Shown: positions 1 to 11,589 of the stretch, one piece after another
How positions within the stretch are numbered: position 1 is the stretch's first letter
How the letters are laid out: every line of letters starts with the position of its first letter
DNA from: Isoetes taiwanensis
Lineage: Eukaryota; Streptophyta; Lycopodiopsida; Isoetales; Isoetaceae
Direction: 5' to 3'
Assembly: GCA_021234155.1 (NCBI GenBank)
Contig: JAJEKV010000005.1
Location: 4,344,952 to 4,408,951, forward strand
DNA length: 64,000 nt
Translations under genes and position numbers: made by a program
Notes under the pieces: model-generated
The model's input: only the letters and a program-made list of their open reading frames with translations
Told to the model about the DNA's origin: nothing
Databases searched by the model: none

Positions 1-1928
1 TGAGAATATAAGGAAAAGGGTTGAGTACGTGGATTAGAAGAAAATAGTAGACAAGGCCACAAGAGATAATAGTAAACCCAAGTACAGCAATAGTGGTAAA
101 GCAAATTCTTGACATGAGCAAAGATACAAAGAAATCAAAACTGTGACTAGTCCCATCGGCAACACAAGGGAGGAACATGTGTCAAGGTTAATAACCAAGT
201 ATACAGGTAGGAAAGGTGTGAATCTTTTCGGATTTGGGTTTTTTCCATCACTTTCTTTTCTATCTGTGATTGTGACAGTCACCTAATTGTTAAAATAATT
301 ATAAACAATGATGTACAGTCTGGTATTAGAAGTTGTGCTCGCTCCATGTATCCACTATCATGGGATCCTCATGACCAATGTGATGCTACTTGTAGTAGAA
401 TGAAAATCCTTGTTATTATCCAACTTGCATCAGCAAATGCATGAAGACTTATCCATTACTACGGTAACAAATTCCATACTCTTTTGCGATTACAAATAAC
501 ACATTTTGCTAGCTCCCAATGCTTTTACTCATAACAACGATTAGATTGACTTAATCCAATCACAACAAAACAAAGATTAGGGTGATAGTCATGAGATGCC
601 TCAGACTCCCAACTAGCTGTCGATATATAGTAGAGAAGATGAGTGTGAATTGTTCCCAGCGGGTTTATCGTTAAACAATTGGAGACCAACTTCCATTGGC
701 ATGGAGACAGGGTTGCAATGTGTTATGCAAAATTGCTTAAGCAAGTTTTCAACGTATTGAAGCTAATTGATATGAATTAGTTTTTTCTTCCTGTTATGAT
801 GTATCTACATACCCAAGAAAAAGCTAGTTGCACCAAATTCTTTGATCTTTTATTCTGCTAGCTAGTTTACGAGTATATCATCCGCATGTAGTAAAATCAA
901 ATAATTACTTTCCATGCACTTGATGTAGACATTAGAATTTGTTGTAGCAACATGGAGCCCTTTATGCTTTAGTTATCATCAAACTTTTGGTACCAAACCC
1001 GTGACACCTGCTTTAAGTCATAAATGGCCTTCTGAGGTTTACATACTTTGTTTTCATGGCTTGATACTACAAAACATGGAGGTTGCATAATATATACGTT
1101 CTTAATGAGATTGTTATTCAAAAGTATCGTATCCACATCCATTGGTGGAGTTTCCATCTTGACTGCAAAGCAAATCAGACATGCAACCTATTCATACTTT
1201 GAAAAGATGAAAAGGTCTCATCATAATCGAGGCTTGAAACCTCGAGAAATTAGCCTAGCTTTACACTTATCTAGGTTTATCAGATTAATTTTTTTTTTTT
1301 TTAATATCAATTTGCAATCCACTGCTTTACGCTCAATCCATGCCTGATTTGCTTTAGCTGCTTGTTTCCAATGTTGAGCTTCAAAGAAAGTCCATGCTTC
1401 TTTAATGCTTGCGGGTTCATCTTGCATTGTCAAACAACACCATTCTGCCAAGAACTTTACGTGGAGAGATTCTGTACATGGTTGCAATAGTTAAAGAGGA
1501 GGAGGAGGTATTCCACTTGATTATGAAGTGGGTCGTCATTGATGGGTTGTGGCACATTTATTGGCAAAGGGACATTCTTTCTACTCATCTGGCCTGAATC
1601 TTGAAGGTCAATAAGCAGAGAATCATCAACAATAATAAATTTGTCTTGAATGAACTTTCCATGCGGAAGGGGATCCATACCCATACAACTTGACTAGTCA
1701 AAAGCTACTTCGAAGCTGGTGTATACCTTTTTTCTATCTTGATCCCATAACAAATATGCTTTACGATAAGGTTCATAGTGAATAAAACTACATTTGATGT
1801 TGCGAGTATCAAACTTTCTATCAAATGCTCAGGTACATACACATAAGTGGTAAATCCAAAGGTGCACAAATGAGAACATTTGCCTTATATCCAGACCAAG
1901 GTTCTTCTGTGGTCATTTCATTATCCAA
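1..1928 (-). pseudogene. Degenerate Ty1/copia pol (late integrase to RNase H)
   Basis: Read from 1928 downward on the minus strand, this gives the copia order in broken frames. First comes the late integrase linker (TEEPWSGYKANV, FGFTTYVYVPE, KFDTRNIKCSFIHYEPYRK), then the integrase-RT linker (1457-1684), then the start of RT (EAWTFFEAQHWKQAAKANQ, KCKARLISRGFKP at 1221-1487). RT continues at 969-1157 (PMDVDTILLNN, IYDLKQVSRVWYQKFDDN) and is followed by LVGSLRHLMT-like RT/RNase H remnants. Many stops and frameshifts rule out activity. The homology stops abruptly at 1928 against an LTR; matching upstream integrase sequence lies at 54408-54959. A second copy in the opposite orientation lies at 14629-16185. 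The family assignment is firm; the boundaries are approximate. Confidence 0.85.
34..282 (-). CDS. 82-codon hydrophobic ORF next to copia pol (uncertain)
   Basis: This short open frame lies beyond the RNase H remnant, in the same orientation as the copia pol. It encodes two hydrophobic stretches that could be membrane helices (around GLVTVLISLYLC and FALPLLLYLGLLLSLVALS). Its counterpart in the other copia copy (15863-16168, plus strand) is also open and very similar. That suggests either recent duplication or weak constraint. I do not recognise it. It may simply be translated LTR or 3' untranslated sequence, so the coding call is weak. Confidence 0.25.
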   Translation of the reverse strand: MTVTITDRKESDGKNPNPKRFTPFLPVYLVINLDTCSSLVLPMGLVTVLISLYLCSCQEFALPLLLYLGLLLSLVALSTIFF

Positions 1929-2287
1929 TGTTACGCTTGTTAGGCCCTAGGTCATATAACATATGTTGCATACATATATTAGGGCCCTAAGTCATATAGG
2001 ACCATTAAATCTAAGGATTATAGGTTAAAAAGACAAGTGGCATTAATGCATGCATGCATATGCATGGCGAAATGCCATTAGAGTTGGTATCCTATATAAG
2101 AGATCATAGATCTCAAGGAAGGGACACCATATAACATTGTTCTGGGAACGATTGGAAACTGCAATATGCTGCAGTATTGATTCGAGGGATCAACGCAAGT
2201 TTGGCGTGGGTAGTCTAGGGGACTCGAGGAGTGGGAAATCCAGGTGGTTCTTGGTAGCCAGACTTGCCTCTTTTGAGGTTTGTAACA
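1929..2287 (+). mobile_element. LTR (5' type) of retrotransposon C
   Basis: It starts TGTTACGC and ends TTTGTAACA, giving TGTTAC/GTAACA terminal inverted repeats. A tRNA primer-binding site follows one base later. A TATA-like CTATATAAG lies near 2091 and CATGCATG repeats lie just upstream of it. A second LTR at 54045-54407 is about nine-tenths identical by eye along its whole length. The five bases before it (TCCAA) nearly match the five after the second LTR (TCCAG). The order LTR then primer site marks this as a 5' LTR. Confidence 0.85.
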
Positions 2288-2288
2288 T

Positions 2289-2300
2289 TGGTATCAGAGT
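2289..2300 (+). other. Primer-binding site, initiator tRNA-Met
   Basis: TGGTATCAGAGT lies one base after the LTR end. It matches the 3' end complement of plant initiator tRNA-Met (TGGTATCAGAGC) except for the last base. This is the usual minus-strand primer site of plant copia and some gypsy elements. Confidence 0.85.
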
Positions 2301-2548
2301 GAGGTTTTGGAGGCAGCTCATAGAGCCAGAGGCTCTTGCACGCCACTCATTGGCTAGGGTTTTGGCGCTGCTTCAATCCCATATATCTCCATCCTTAGAT
2401 GTCCGTTTGGGGCAATGTTTGGTGCGTTGAAAAGCCTGCGGAGTAAGCTTTCCAATGATGTATGGAATTAGATGTGTGTCGCTCTGTTTCTGTCCCAGAA
2501 ATGGGATCAAAGGACCGAGTTGAGGCTAGGATTGAACATGAGCATGAG

Positions 2549-2684
2549 CTGCAGATATTTGGGGCAGCGAGACTTGCATATCAGGAGGCCGGGGGCCCCG
2601 AATTGAGAATTTTCCCCTGCAGGTATTTGGAGCAGCAAGACTTGCATATTCGAAGGCCAGGGGCCCAGAATTGAGGATTTTTCC
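2549..2684 (+). repeat. Two 68-bp tandem units in the leader of retrotransposon C
   Basis: The unit begins CTGCAGRTATTTGGRGCAGC and is present at 2549-2616 and 2617-2684 with roughly ten differences. It lies between the primer-binding site and the retroposon at 2984, in the former leader or gag region of element C. No gag product is recognisable here. Confidence 0.75.
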
Positions 2685-2983
2685 AGCCCTCTGTTTCCCT
2701 TGATTATTACAAGGGATGTCTTTTGGAAGCCGAAATTGGCCTAGGCAGAATCCCAGAGGAATTGAAGCAACCCTGGTGAAGTTGCTATGAAGAACTAACG
2801 TTCCTCTTTGAGTTCATGGTTGATTGAGGGCCTCGTGATCAGCCACCAAAAGTATCAAGGATTTCTTATTATTAATTGTTTGTATTAACGTTATTTCCTC
2901 GTCTAACCTTAAAATTAGTTGTCCCAAGGGGATGCACTAGGGAGTGCAGTATGACTATCCATACACCATACTTAATTAATGGC

Positions 2984-3537
2984 ATTCTTCTCAGGTTCAA
3001 GCTCCCATTGTTATTTCTTCATCTGCTCATGATCAACCTTTGCCGGTTGCTTTGCATTCCTCTGCTATGGAAGATGCTCTACATACAGTTCCAGTGGTGT
3101 CATCCTTAGCATCATCGATTTGCTATATAGTTCCTACTACTCTCCACGATGTTGCTTACGCCTCTCATGCTTCGAGCTTGTTATAGCTGATGGTCCTAAT
3201 ATTCGGTCGCTAAAAGAGTCTTGGCGGCAGGAATTGGAAGAAGGCAGCAAGGAAGAAGTCTGTTATGTCATCTCACGAGGCTATCATGCCTCGTACTATT
3301 CAGTGGCATGATAATTTGATGTCTGTTGATGATCATCTCGATGACGCAGAACGTGATGATTGTGATGAGGCTATTAAACGCCTCAAGGTGGCACAAGGAG
3401 TATGATTATATTCTGTGTATGGGTGGTTTTGCTTAGTGGACTATTTCGTCCTCTAGGTTTTGAGTCCCATGTCACAGATCCCTTGTATGTATCTTGATTT
3501 TCCTTGATAATAAATTGTCGTCCTTCAAAAAAAAAAA
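2984..3537 (+). mobile_element. Retroposed sequence with poly(A) tail and 16-bp target-site duplication
   Basis: The insert ends in AATAAATTGTCGTCCTTC followed by about 12 A. The 16 bases ATACTTAATTAATGGC occur directly before it (2968-2983) and directly after the tail (3538-3553), a clear LINE-type target-site duplication. Inside, broken frames are visible, for example KESWRQELEEGSKEEVCYV near 3210-3270 and HDNLMSVDDHLDDAERDD near 3310-3360. I cannot tell whether it is a 5'-truncated LINE or a processed pseudogene; the body matches no domain I know. Integration by L1-type machinery is the firm part. Confidence 0.85.
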
Positions 3538-3553
3538 ATACTTAATTAATGGC

Positions 3554-4929
3554 CTAAAGGCCTTAATTGAAGACAATAAGGCTGGTCTTCTTGCAGTACA
3601 AGGTACCACATACATTGTAGGGACTAGGAGTCCTATTTAATATCGGGTGTTTAATCACATGAGGTGTAGTCACTCTGGAGTGATGCTTGTCTTCATCACT
3701 TGGGAAGGGTTGAGGAGAGTCAGGGACTCCGTAGTGGATGGTAGACGAGCCACTTGGCAATGTGCCATCCTTTGGAGCATGTATGTTCAAATATAAAACT
3801 CATTGAGTTCTTGGATTTTAAATTTAGTCGATGACTAGTTTTGATATCCAGGATGATTCTTTGAAGAGCTTTCATATGTTCAGGGAACTAAGAGAAATTG
3901 GGCTTTCATGGAAAGCATTATTGCCTCCTAGAAATCCATTCAATAAGTGAATCACAGGGTGTCATGATCCGGGATCATGCCTAGTTGGCTCACAGTACTA
4001 GGTTGAACCTAGAAGTTAAGGATAAGCATTGAATTGGGATTTTGGCCTGTGGGCACTGGAGGGACTAGTGCATAACAATCAGAGCAATAAATTTATGATC
4101 ATGGTCAGTAAGATATTTTTTAGGACTATCTAGACCATAGTTAAAAAAAAAACCTTTAGAATAACAACACTGGTAAGTGTTGAGAATGAAATCCTTGAAT
4201 TCTAGGAAGGAATTTTAACGGGATTTAAAGGTTTTGTGCCTTTTATATGCCAGGTAGGATTTTGGTTGAATCAAGGAAAGTTGGCCAATTAGATTGAGGT
4301 ATGAAAATTCCTTTGGGAAGTGCCAAAGATTGTATTTAAGGTTAACTGATATATACACTCTGGGATTGTGGGTCAAGAAACTAACCTTTATGGATGGATG
4401 CACTTCTATTTATAAAATCTATAGTTTGAAGTACTATAGTAAAAAAATGCTATCTACATTATCTAGAGATTAGACTGTAACTCTATGTACAAGTTGCAGT
4501 ATGATAAGATTGAGGGCTTATCGTGTAAAAACTACAAAGTAGTAATTACAAAGCAACTTGTTAGATCTTTTAAGTGGCTCTTCTGGAAAGAGCACCTAAA
4601 ACATTGCATGCGCTTTAAAAAGCTGCAAGTTTGACGATCCGAGAAAAGGCGATAAGAGTTGTCTCAAGCAAGGCTTAAGAGGATGCAACCCGGGCTTTAA
4701 CAAAGAAGTATGTGGCTTCAAATAGGATCATATAGAGCATGCAATATTATAGTATTCATTAAATTGATTTTAAAGGGTACCTTTAGAAGGACACCCAGGT
4801 TAGAAATCAATGAATAAACCAAGCTATAATAGGATTGGACTATGTGGCTCAATATAAAGCTTTACTGAATTACTGATATTGGTTAGAGAATCTCAATATA
4901 GTTGAGTTATATTTCTGAAGGAACTAACT
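3554..4929. other. No recognisable gene (1.4 kb, AT-rich)
   Basis: This stretch resumes the sequence interrupted by the retroposon, probably decayed interior of retrotransposon C. Only short ORFs are present and none resembles a known protein. No RNA gene or repeat array was seen. Confidence 0.5.
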
Positions 4930-6134
4930 CTCTATACACAATGTTCCCCCTATGCACTATGATAGCCGCGAAGTTGAAGTTGTAGATAGCTACAAGTATC
5001 TTGGTGTAGAATTCTGTAAGAACACACTTTGGGAACAGTGTATTACCAAGCGGGTGGCTGCTGGATGGAGAGCACTCTATGCAATGCAAAACAATTATTT
5101 TCGCGCAGAAATTCATGATTGGCCACGGAAAGCCCACTTGTTTCGGGCTTTGGTAGAGCCTGTTTTACTGTATGGTTCTGAAGTGTGGGGGCCTGCCATT
5201 AGTACTAGTGCTTGGGAGAGCTTGGAGCGGGTGCAAAAGTCCTTTCTCACTTACAGCCTTGGAGTTAAAACAACGGTGCCCTACGCTATTCTTTTACAAG
5301 AGACAGGTTTTTGGCCTCTTCAACATTCTGCCACGAAGCGCCATCTCCACTATATCTGCAAGGTGCACCACATGGATGATGTTAGGTATCCTGTTCTTGC
5401 ACTTGCCATGGTGAATCTCCTCGGCGTTTGAAACGATGTTGGAAAAGAGCATTGCACTACATGGTTTGCCCATTGGGCTATGCAACCAGAAACCTTGCAC
5501 GATGCTTGCCCGGTTCGATCCCGAGCTTTTGCAACAATATCTTAATGGTCGTTTTTCTCAAAAGATATGGGGCCAGTTACTTTGGCCCAAGTGAAAAACG
5601 GGTCATTATCATGCACACATAAATCCCACTTTGGCACGGGGGCCCCAAGCTTATTTGCTTGCTTCATTGTCCAGGAATAAGCGTGTAGCTATTGCATCAA
5701 TTCGCCGCGGGGTCCCACAGTCTCTGATTGAGGCGGTAGATGGGAGGCGGCCGCAATTGCCGCTGGCGAGCTTAGACTATGTGCATTTGCGATTCACGAG
5801 GTTATTGAAGATGAAAGCCATACTCTTCTGAGTTGCCCTGCTTTCGACCTTAGCATTCCATTCCACTCTTCCACAACTTCTCCGCGCACCATCTGTGCAT
5901 GACTTGGCATTATACATACTTGAGGTTCTAGATAAACGTCTGCAATTACTGAGCCCTCAGTAGTCATTATCTAAGCTTGTCTAGTATCATCATTACTGCA
6001 AAGGTTTTTCCCTTGAAAATCTTTCGAGGCAGGGGTTTTTTAATCCTAGTAGTAATGATTGTACTAGCCCATTGTATGGGTCCCATGACCTATTGGTCTC
6101 CGTGAACGTTAAAAAAACTATTCTATTCTATTCT
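4930..6134 (+). pseudogene. LINE copy 1: C-terminal RT region to 3' end, (TATTC)n tail
   Basis: The frame at 4952-5431 carries the non-LTR RT thumb and post-RT motif set: SYKYLGVEF, RALYAMQNNYFRA, RALVEPVLLYGSEVWGP, WESLERVQKSFL. Further down, other frames give RVAIASIRRGVPQ and VIEDESHTLLSCPAF, the end of the usual C-terminal Cys/His region. A 3' untranslated region with two stem-loops follows, ending in ACTATTCTATTCTATTCTAT. It is 5'-truncated and frameshifted. The same family recurs at 35857, 44483 and 54960, all on the plus strand. The tail is a microsatellite rather than poly(A). Confidence 0.85.
5989..6098 (+). other. 3' stem-loops of LINE copy 1
   Basis: Outer arms ATCATTACTGC (5989-5999) and GTAGTAATGAT (6049-6059) pair with a single G-U. 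Inside them GAAAATC (6015) pairs with the GGTTTT at 6034-6039 through wobble. A second terminal hairpin, GACC-TATT-GGTC, lies at 6087-6098, just before GTGAACGTTAAAA and the tail. The same architecture with different arm sequences occurs in the other LINE 3' ends, which argues for selection on RNA structure, probably recognition by the element's own RT (inference). Confidence 0.65.
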
Positions 6135-7035
6135 ATATACAACTTGGAGTTGTAGATACATCTTATTACCCAGTATGTTCAAGCGAGGCTTGGGGTAAAA
6201 CATATGGGTCGCAATATATAAGGTGGGCTTGTATAGATGTTGGTGTAATACCCTAGTTTATAAAGTAAGATGTATATTATGCTTTGTAATGTTAGATTGG
6301 AAAAGCAATGATTATGTATTAGAACAAATATTCAAGGAATTGACTTTTGTGGCATATAATTCAAGCAGAAAATAGGTAAACTTGTAAGTTTACTAATAAT
6401 TGGATCCCATCTATGATTTTTCCACTGATATAGTTATTCACTTTCAAGAGATGATCTCAATAAGGGGGCGAGACATATAAGAATAGTTTCATCTCTAAGA
6501 GTGTCTTGGGGTTGAAAATTTTTCTGGGCTTGGCTTCCTATGGTTGAAAGTATAGTCAGAGTATGGGAAATTAAAGCCCCACATAATACTCTTGAATAAA
6601 CTTCAAGTATTGGTTGGGGTTAAGTACGATGGAAAGCTTTTGATAGGGTCAAGAAGCTGTAGTACTGACTTGAAAAGTTCTAAGCCAACAACAACAACCT
6701 CTAATGAGAGTTCAAGTATGGAGAACATGGTGGTATCACTTGGGAAGTGGTAGAAACCAAGTTCCATTTAATTCCATAAGTTGTCGAGAGTTGTAAGGCC
6801 GATTATTCATGCTAGACTGAATTGCTTGGCTTTTCACATGAACTCTGTATTAACATCAAAAACATATATGGATGGACTCCATATTGGTGCATGGAGCATA
6901 ATGGTGCTTCACTTATGTTGCAATGGTCTTTAACAGATTAATGACGCCTATTGAAAAGATTATTTAAGGATGACAAAGTCTAGTGAGTTATATCAAGTGA
7001 AACAGTAGTTCTTGATGATGAATCTACTAAGTACC
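6135..7035. other. No recognisable gene (0.9 kb)
   Basis: AT-rich sequence without a usable ORF, repeat or RNA gene that I can see. Confidence 0.5.
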
Positions 7036-8130
7036 TTAAAGTTGTAATTCTCGAATAAGGGCTCGCATGAAAACAGACAAAAGCTTCCGCTCGCTTGGCT
7101 TTTCGTTCATCTCAGTAGTTTCTCTACAATGGTCTAGAGTGGGTAGCTGCACATCACAGGCTACCCAAAAAAGGAAAAAGATAGAGAATATCCAGTTATA
7201 ACACCTGAACCCCAAATAAAATTGTGTGCTATAGATATTGGCTAGTGTATCTGCCGAGAGCTTATCGTCGGGATTAAAGAAACCCCGCCCTTTCGGTTTT
7301 TCGAGACAAAACCCTAGCAATAAAATCTCGGCAAGAACTTGGACAATGCAAGGCTGTTAAACATTCCCACAAAAAAAACCCATGCACCACAGAGAATACC
7401 AAAGTCGCACATCACCCCTGGACCTGCACATCACCAACAAAAAAATCAATAGAGAAAAAACCTCGAAAAGCGAGGGGCTGGTCAACCGTGCCCCGCGATA
7501 AAAAAACAACATTTACAATAATATACATATGAAGGAGCGTGGATGGGAGTCAAGGAAACGGGTGAGAGAGGAGAAAATGCCGATGAAAAGTCGATGAAGA
7601 ACCAGCAAGAAATAGGGATCCCCAAACGAACCAGAGCCCCAGAAAATGCATGCAATGCATGCATGCATGCATGCATGAGAGAGATGCATGCTCGCCCATT
7701 CGAGAACACCGATCCGATGGCTCGGATCGATGGCATTCTTGAATAAGGGCTCGCATGAAAACAGACAAAAGCTCCCAACAAAAAGAGAACTTCCTTATCA
7801 AAACGGGACCGAGGTCGAAGGTTGAAGGATGGCCAAAAAAGGGACAAGATCAGGGAAGAACATGTCACAACATGGGAAAAGACTCCAAACTGGCAAATCA
7901 AGCAGGGAGAGACCCCTCACCTGCCTAGTATCAAAGAAAGAGAGCCAAGAGAACTGCTAAGAGAGGAGAAAATGCCGACGAGAAGTTGATGAAGAACCTG
8001 GAAGAAATAGCAATCCCTAAACGAACTAGAGCCCCAAAAAATGCATGCAATGCATGCGTGCATGGGAGAGATGCATGCTCGCCCATTCAAGGATACCGAT
8101 CTGATGGCTCGGATCGATGGCATCTGTAGC
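7036..8130 (-). repeat. Pyrimidine-rich (minus strand) repeat block with internal duplication and stem-loop
   Basis: A unit of roughly 170-210 bp with runs of ATGCATGC occurs at about 7543-7745 and 7960-8125. A shorter piece (AATAAGGGCTCGCATGAAAA) recurs near 7053 and 7742. On the minus strand the block is T/C-rich like the LINE 5' regions at 46-48 kb. It also contains the core stem-loop GAAAAACC...GGTTTC (7279-7301 region) seen in the LINE 3' ends. Short ORFs here (7482-7901, 7543-7746) follow the repeats and are not convincing genes. It is probably a LINE-related remnant in the opposite orientation. Confidence 0.5.
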
Positions 8131-8288
8131 AATCAATATGGCATGAGCATCAAAGTAACCCATAAGTTGAGCATGTAAGAGATCCAGAAGTGGTCTATGC
8201 CAATGGATTGATTATGGTGCAAATCAGATTTAAAATTTGATGATGCATTTCTTGGGGTATTAGGCTATGGAAGCCATTTATATTCAAT

Positions 8289-8560
8289 TAAGGGTCCATT
8301 CAGACCCGCCATTAAGTTAGATTAAGTTAGCGTTTTTAACCACAACTCTTCACACTATAAGTTAAGTTAGCATAATATTAGTTAGTGGTGGTTAACTTTT
8401 TTTAAACGAAGAACCTTAACTGAATCTTCCTTCACACCCAACATCGTAGTTAATATGATGTTAACACAAATTTAACTAGACCATCAAAATATAGTACGAA
8501 ATGTGAAAAACTAAAGTGATAACGACGACGTTAATTTAACACCAGTTAATTAGCAATGCC
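8289..8560. repeat. TTAAGTTA-rich block, left part of a possible inverted-repeat element
   Basis: It contains ATTAAGTTAGATTAAGTTAG near 8312 and many GTTAAGTTAG-like words. The reverse complement, CAACTTAATCTAACTTAAC, ends a similar block at about 11590-12002. They may be the two ends of one 3.7-kb element or two members of a MITE family. No transposase is visible between them. Confidence 0.4.
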
Positions 8561-11500
8561 TTTTCCAATGCACGATGGGCAGATATGGTGAGGGATCGAG
8601 GAGGGCTCGGGTGCGGTCGAGTTCGTGGGCGTGAAGGGCGTGATGGAGGGAATCGAAGTTAGGGATGAACAAATAATTTTTTTTTCAGAGTAATTGTAAC
8701 TCATTGTTGCATTGCTCCATTCTCATGTATTTAGGCTACATTTGACTTGTTTCTCATATATCTTCTAATTGTGAAGCTACAATGATGCCAAGTGGATGCA
8801 ACAAATGATTTCAGTTGATTACAAGTTTATAAGTAAATGATGGACTCCAAAAAGGTCAGCCTACCTAAATTTGCTCTCATGTTGTAGTACCAGATATGCA
8901 GATCTAAGACACATTACATCCTGGTTTGAAGGACAAAACTTATTGTATGTTTATGTTATGTCCAGCACATGTCTATGGTTGTATTGAATTCTAAAATATG
9001 AACTCCATTGCTCTAAACAACGCGAGTATTGTCTAAGGCTAGGTTCCTGTAAATTCCTTGCAAAACCATGTCATCTATCTATTACGAAATACTGTCATTT
9101 AAGGACTGCTACTACTCAGCAAGTTGAAATAATCCTTCTCTTCCTACAGCTTCAAGCAAGGAAATGATGTGCTTAGTAATTGAAGTAGTAAATGGCTTAC
9201 CGAATCCTTCTGCATAAGAGCTTACTGTCAATAAGGGTAGCTTGTCAAGCCCTCCTTGTTGATCGCTTGAAGAGTAAAGTTGGAGTTTATATTCCACCAA
9301 ATGAGATCTTTGGTGGATACATTGTAAGGTGTGTCAGCACTAGCAAGCAGGAATAGCAACAGCAAAGCTTATTGGGTGTGAAGATACCCTGCGACATGTT
9401 GTGTGCTTCTATCTCAAGCCTCTTCCTCTTTCTTTTGCAGCTGCTGCTGCCTCACTCAAAGCACATGCTTGTTGTTATATCATACTAGCCTAGGTAAGAA
9501 TATTCAAAACTTATTGAATGCTCAAAACATGCAAAACTTATTGAATAGAATGAGGGGAATGAGGTTTGTGAATGGAAGTGCCATACGAATTGGATGTACA
9601 AAATATAGAAAGCTTGCAACTTGAGATAATAACTGCCTGATATGATGTTCATTTAGCATCAGCACGTCAAAGGAAGCATTATGCTTTCCCACAATAAATT
9701 CCCTGGTACATTAGTAATCGTATATTTAATACCCGTCTATTTAGAAGCTCATGGTTAAGAAATCTGCTCAACCATTCAAAGCTAAATCATTATTGAGGGT
9801 GTATTTGGATGCGCATTTAAGGTATACATATTCTATACCCTGTGATGTAGTATTTGATCCCCTCAAAATTTCGTCACTGTTGAGGCAATGTGACAATAAA
9901 TGAGCTCTATCAGATGGGAGACGTGTTTTTAAGCATATGTTGGAGTCTGGACTAAGGGGTAATAAGTTCTTAAAAAATCTTCTAATACACCATTTTCTAA
10001 TTTTCCATTTGCCAGACATCTGTTGTTTGTAGCAGATATCTACTATCTGTAGCAGAAAAGGCGGAAGCTAAGCCAGTCTTAAGGTCATCTGCAGACAAAG
10101 GTGCATCTCATGAGGCTATAGGCTTAAAATCCATTACAACAATTATGAGATCAATAACCTATAAAATCAAAATAGCTACCAAGTCATTCCTTCAGAAGAT
10201 GCCAATGTAGATGATGCACGTACCCAGCTCAATGTCAAACTTATGCAAAAGGGCAGAATGAGGGGGCAAGCATGATTGTACAGTTTGGAAGAAATCCTAA
10301 TACTAGCTTCCAATATTAGCTTCCTGATACTAGTTCTCCCAGTAGTACTAGCTTCTTGTGCAAGGAATACGACGTGTTGTACAAACCAATATGCTAAGCT
10401 GCTATATATATTTTTACAGCTAAAAGCCTACATGCTTTATAAGTTAAAAGCTTTCAGCAGGGGCCCATTTATGAATCACACATCTATAATTGCCCTTTTC
10501 TTGTTATGTGAGAACAACTGTACTCTCTTGCACACGCCCCCCAAATAGAGTAATCATATATGTCCAACTCTGGAAGATTGGGACTCCAATATACCAGACA
10601 TACACGCCTTTCACTATGACCTATTTGCGATCATATCTATCCTTCTTCATTCCCAGTCCCAAGGCAAGCACTAAATTTGCACACTCTTGCAGCTAGACAA
10701 CCCACATGAAGAAGGAGGTGAAAGGCATTTAAGAACATATTTGTTGGGTTCATAAAAGCTGGATATGGATCTGCAGAATCAGGCTAATGCCTGAAGTGCG
10801 CCTTTTAGATTGTACTTTAACAGCTTTTGCCTTAAAAACTTTTGTTGAATTGGTCGTTAACAGCTTTTGCTGCAGTGGAGTTTACATCTTTGGCTAATAT
10901 GTGGTTAGAATTTTTATTTTTTAGCTGGTGCTATTGATTGTACCCACTTCGAAATAATACAATCTGCAAGTCCAGCAAGATCAGCAGGTACATTCTTGGA
11001 TTTGTGTAGATTTGTGAAGTGGCAAGCTTCAAAACTCTCTTCCATTTTGGCACTGGTAAAGGTCATTTTGTTGCAATCAATTTTCTTCTATTGCCAATAA
11101 AGAGCTCTTTGATGGAAGATGTGCAAACAAAATTCCATTTGGTGCCAGACTTTTGTATGTGGGTTGGAAGAACTGGGAACTCAAACCCTTGACTGCTTGT
11201 ATTGCCAGAGAAAAATCTGAAAGTGTATTCTATTATATTTCAAAATAGCTTGCAGTCAACATTGTTAATGTTTGAGCAAATGGGCCAAATTGATAGCAAA
11301 GACGATTGCAAACTCTGTATGCTCAATTTTCTGTAACATTCGAGTGCATTTGATTATTATTCCCCACAAAGGTAGCAAAATCACATTTGTACCTTGAAGC
11401 CTTGCTATATGTTGGTTTTCAATGAGCTGGTAAAGAAATTCTGCTACTTACTAGCACTACTTGTCAAAAGCAAAAGGGTGGATCATTAATGGGCACTGGT

Positions 11501-11589
11501 CTTTTATATGTCCCAAATATAGATGTGGTATATGTTTTGGGCATATACGACTGTAATTTTAAGTTCTTTAAAATGTGTAAATAAGAAAT
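8561..11589. other. No firm gene (3 kb)
   Basis: Only short ORFs occur. The minus-strand frame at 9112-9300 (61 codons after its Met) has ordinary amino-acid composition and could be an exon, but I do not recognise it and see no partner exon. ORFs at 9403-9624, 10276-10548 and 10490-10696 look like chance frames. Confidence 0.4.

Noticed and set aside
4952-5431. Intact 159-aa host protein
   Set aside because: Motifs SYKYLGVEF and VLLYGSEVWGP place it in the C-terminal part of a non-LTR reverse transcriptase.
7482-7901. 139-codon minus-strand ORF
   Set aside because: It spans the ATGCATGC repeat block and changes frame between repeat copies; no domain.
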